Below, piece by piece: positions 5,097 to 6,063 of a DNA stretch of 6,063 bases; the stretch's first letter is position 1; each line of letters begins with the position of its first letter. Location of the stretch: positions 1 to 6,063 of the forward strand of contig JAFGJF010000004.1 of the NCBI GenBank assembly GCA_016929205.1, in the 5' to 3' direction. Source of the stretch: Anaerolineae bacterium. GTDB lineage: Bacteria; Chloroflexota; Anaerolineae; JAFGEY01. The position numbers and the translations under genes were made by a program. The notes under the pieces were generated by a model. The model ran no database searches and was not told the origin of the DNA. It saw only the letters and a list, made by a program, of their open reading frames with translations.

Positions 5097-5960
5097 ATGG
5101 AAGTCACTCTCGCTGACGAACGCGCGCTATTGTTAGGCGCACAACTCTCGATGGATCAGGCCGAAGGACGCGCCTGGAGCAACAAAATCGACGCATTCGG
5201 CCGCCTGGTCAAAATGACCAGCCTGTTTTCTCGCCCCAAGGACGATGATTTCGAACTGTTATACAAAGAACAGCGCTACCAACCATTCTGGCACGTGATC
5301 TGTAGCTCGCGCTACGTGTACGAGCGCAGCCGGCAATACAAAGTGACAGTCAGTGGCCCAGAAGTCAAGTCGGTGACGATCGAGGGTCTCGAGTACGACG
5401 CAAGCTCGGGCTCGCTTTCCTTAACTGGCCTGGAACACTGCCGGGAAGAGATGCGCCGCGAAGTATTCATCGACGGTTTTACCAACCAGCCCGATCCATC
5501 GCTGGCTAACTATTTCAAATTTTCATCCAGTGAAGTGCCTGACGAGGACCTGGACGATCTGACGACCGAGACGACCATCGTCGTGCCCCCCCAGGCACGG
5601 GCGTCGGCTGTCGTGCGCGACATCTTGATCGGCATGATCAAAAGCGTGCAGGCCGACCGCATTCTCGAAGACCAGATTAACGTGGAACGGATTGACCTGT
5701 ATTACCGTCCGGTCTATGCCTTTCACTATCGCTGGCTTTCGAAAGAACGCGAGGCAATCGTCGAGTACGATGGCGTCACCGGGCAGGTGCAGACCGATGG
5801 CAAGACCTTCCAGCAGTACGTCGGCAAAATCGTTGATCCCGAGTTCCTTTTTGACGTCGGCGTCGAAACCATTGACCTATTGGTGCCGGGCGGCGGACTG
5901 GCGATCAAATTGGCCAAAAAAGGAATCGAAGTGGCGCAAGGGCGCAAAAAAGAATCCTAA
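5097..5960 (+). CDS. Conserved-looking hypothetical protein, 287 aa, aromatic-rich twin motif
   Basis: I do not recognise a named function. The protein looks soluble: no signal peptide, and the only mildly hydrophobic part is near the C-terminus (IDLLVPGGGLAIKLA, 259-273), too short and interrupted for a sure membrane helix. Residues 52-65 (FELLYKEQRYQPFW) lead into a beta-rich stretch (RYVYERSRQYKVTVSG, 72-87), then a GLEHC segment (111-115). An acidic, Asp/Glu/Thr-rich stretch (148-160) separates this from a C-terminal part with LYYRPVYAFHYRW (201-213), AIVEYDGVTGQVQTDG (220-235) and DPEFLFDVGVETIDLLVPGGG (247-267). The N- and C-terminal aromatic motifs look like relatives, suggesting an internal duplication. 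The start ATG has GAGG (5084-5087) 9 nt upstream, and the gene has its own promoter and structured leader. The following gene begins 20 nt after the stop and is probably co-transcribed. Existence of the gene is secure; its role is not. Confidence 0.88.
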   Translation: MEVTLADERALLLGAQLSMDQAEGRAWSNKIDAFGRLVKMTSLFSRPKDDDFELLYKEQRYQPFWHVICSSRYVYERSRQYKVTVSGPEVKSVTIEGLEYDASSGSLSLTGLEHCREEMRREVFIDGFTNQPDPSLANYFKFSSSEVPDEDLDDLTTETTIVVPPQARASAVVRDILIGMIKSVQADRILEDQINVERIDLYYRPVYAFHYRWLSKEREAIVEYDGVTGQVQTDGKTFQQYVGKIVDPEFLFDVGVETIDLLVPGGGLAIKLAKKGIEVAQGRKKES

Positions 5961-5966
5961 TCACAT

Positions 5967-5971
5967 GAGGA
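5967..5971 (+). promoter_or_regulatory. Ribosome binding site deciding the start of the last gene
   Basis: GAGGA lies 9 nt before the ATG at 5981. A competing ATG at 5965 overlaps this site and has no Shine-Dalgarno of its own, so 5981 is the preferred start. Confidence 0.6.
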
Positions 5972-5980
5972 ACAGACAAT

Positions 5981-6063
5981 ATGCCCGACAACAAACCAGC
6001 GGATCCGACAGCAGCCCCGCCCTCGCGCGCCGAACGCGCACGGGCGCGCTGGCAGACAGACTC
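5981..6063 (+). CDS. Start of an unidentified gene, cut by the window end
   Basis: Only 27 codons and two bases are visible. The N-terminus (MPDNKPADPTAAPPS, then RAERARARWQTD) is rich in Pro, Ala and Arg and looks like a disordered, charged tail, not a signal peptide. The start is set by GAGGA 9 nt upstream. It lies 20 nt after the unknown 287-residue protein gene and is likely in the same operon, so the two proteins may work together. The frame starting at 5965 is also open to the window end, so the assignment is moderate. No family can be named from this fragment. Confidence 0.6.
   Translation, partial: MPDNKPADPTAAPPSRAERARARWQTD

Noticed and set aside
5965..6063. Alternative start ATG 5965 with a frame open to the window end
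   Set aside because: It has no Shine-Dalgarno upstream and overlaps the GAGGA that is well placed for the ATG at 5981.

Overview
The window is about 6 kb of moderately high-GC bacterial DNA with every convincing gene on the + strand. It holds six genes plus a short 3' fragment: the tail of a sugar-type MFS transporter, a GNAT-like protein, an ABC-F ATPase, a glycerophosphodiesterase, a membrane-associated SGNH hydrolase, a 287-residue protein of unknown function and the first 27 codons of another gene. The style of several proteins (the long two-part GNAT-like protein, the ABC-F with an LSYGE second signature, the unknown 287-aa family) recalls Chloroflexota/Anaerolineae-like genomes. That is an impression from protein style, not a computed assignment.

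Layout. Positions 1-1418: the transporter 3' end and the GNAT-like gene are 8 nt apart and probably co-transcribed. Positions 1419-1484: a short gap with two stem-loops leads into the ABC-F gene (1485-3161). A promoter-like pair inside the end of the GNAT-like gene (1312-1340) would give the ABC-F mRNA a leader of about 140 nt. Positions 3162-3262: a gap with an 11-bp stem-loop just after the ABC-F stop, then a strong Shine-Dalgarno for the next gene. Positions 3263-4929: the phosphodiesterase and SGNH hydrolase genes overlap by 4 nt (ATGA) and form a translationally coupled pair. Positions 4930-5096: a 167-nt gap with the best promoter of the window (TTGTCA-18 nt-TACAAT with an extended -10) and a leader containing four CCGG blocks that can fold in competing ways. 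Positions 5097-6063: the unknown gene and, 20 nt further on, the start of a gene that runs out of the window.

Function. The coupled pair suggests lipid or glycerophosphodiester turnover: an SGNH esterase could remove acyl groups and the GDPD could split the remaining diester into glycerol-3-phosphate and an alcohol. The ABC-F protein should act on the ribosome, not as a transporter. I see no mobile element, CRISPR array, tRNA, rRNA or credible minus-strand gene. The most unusual content is regulatory: the possible switching leaders ahead of the ABC-F gene and ahead of the unknown gene. No clearly new multi-gene system is visible.
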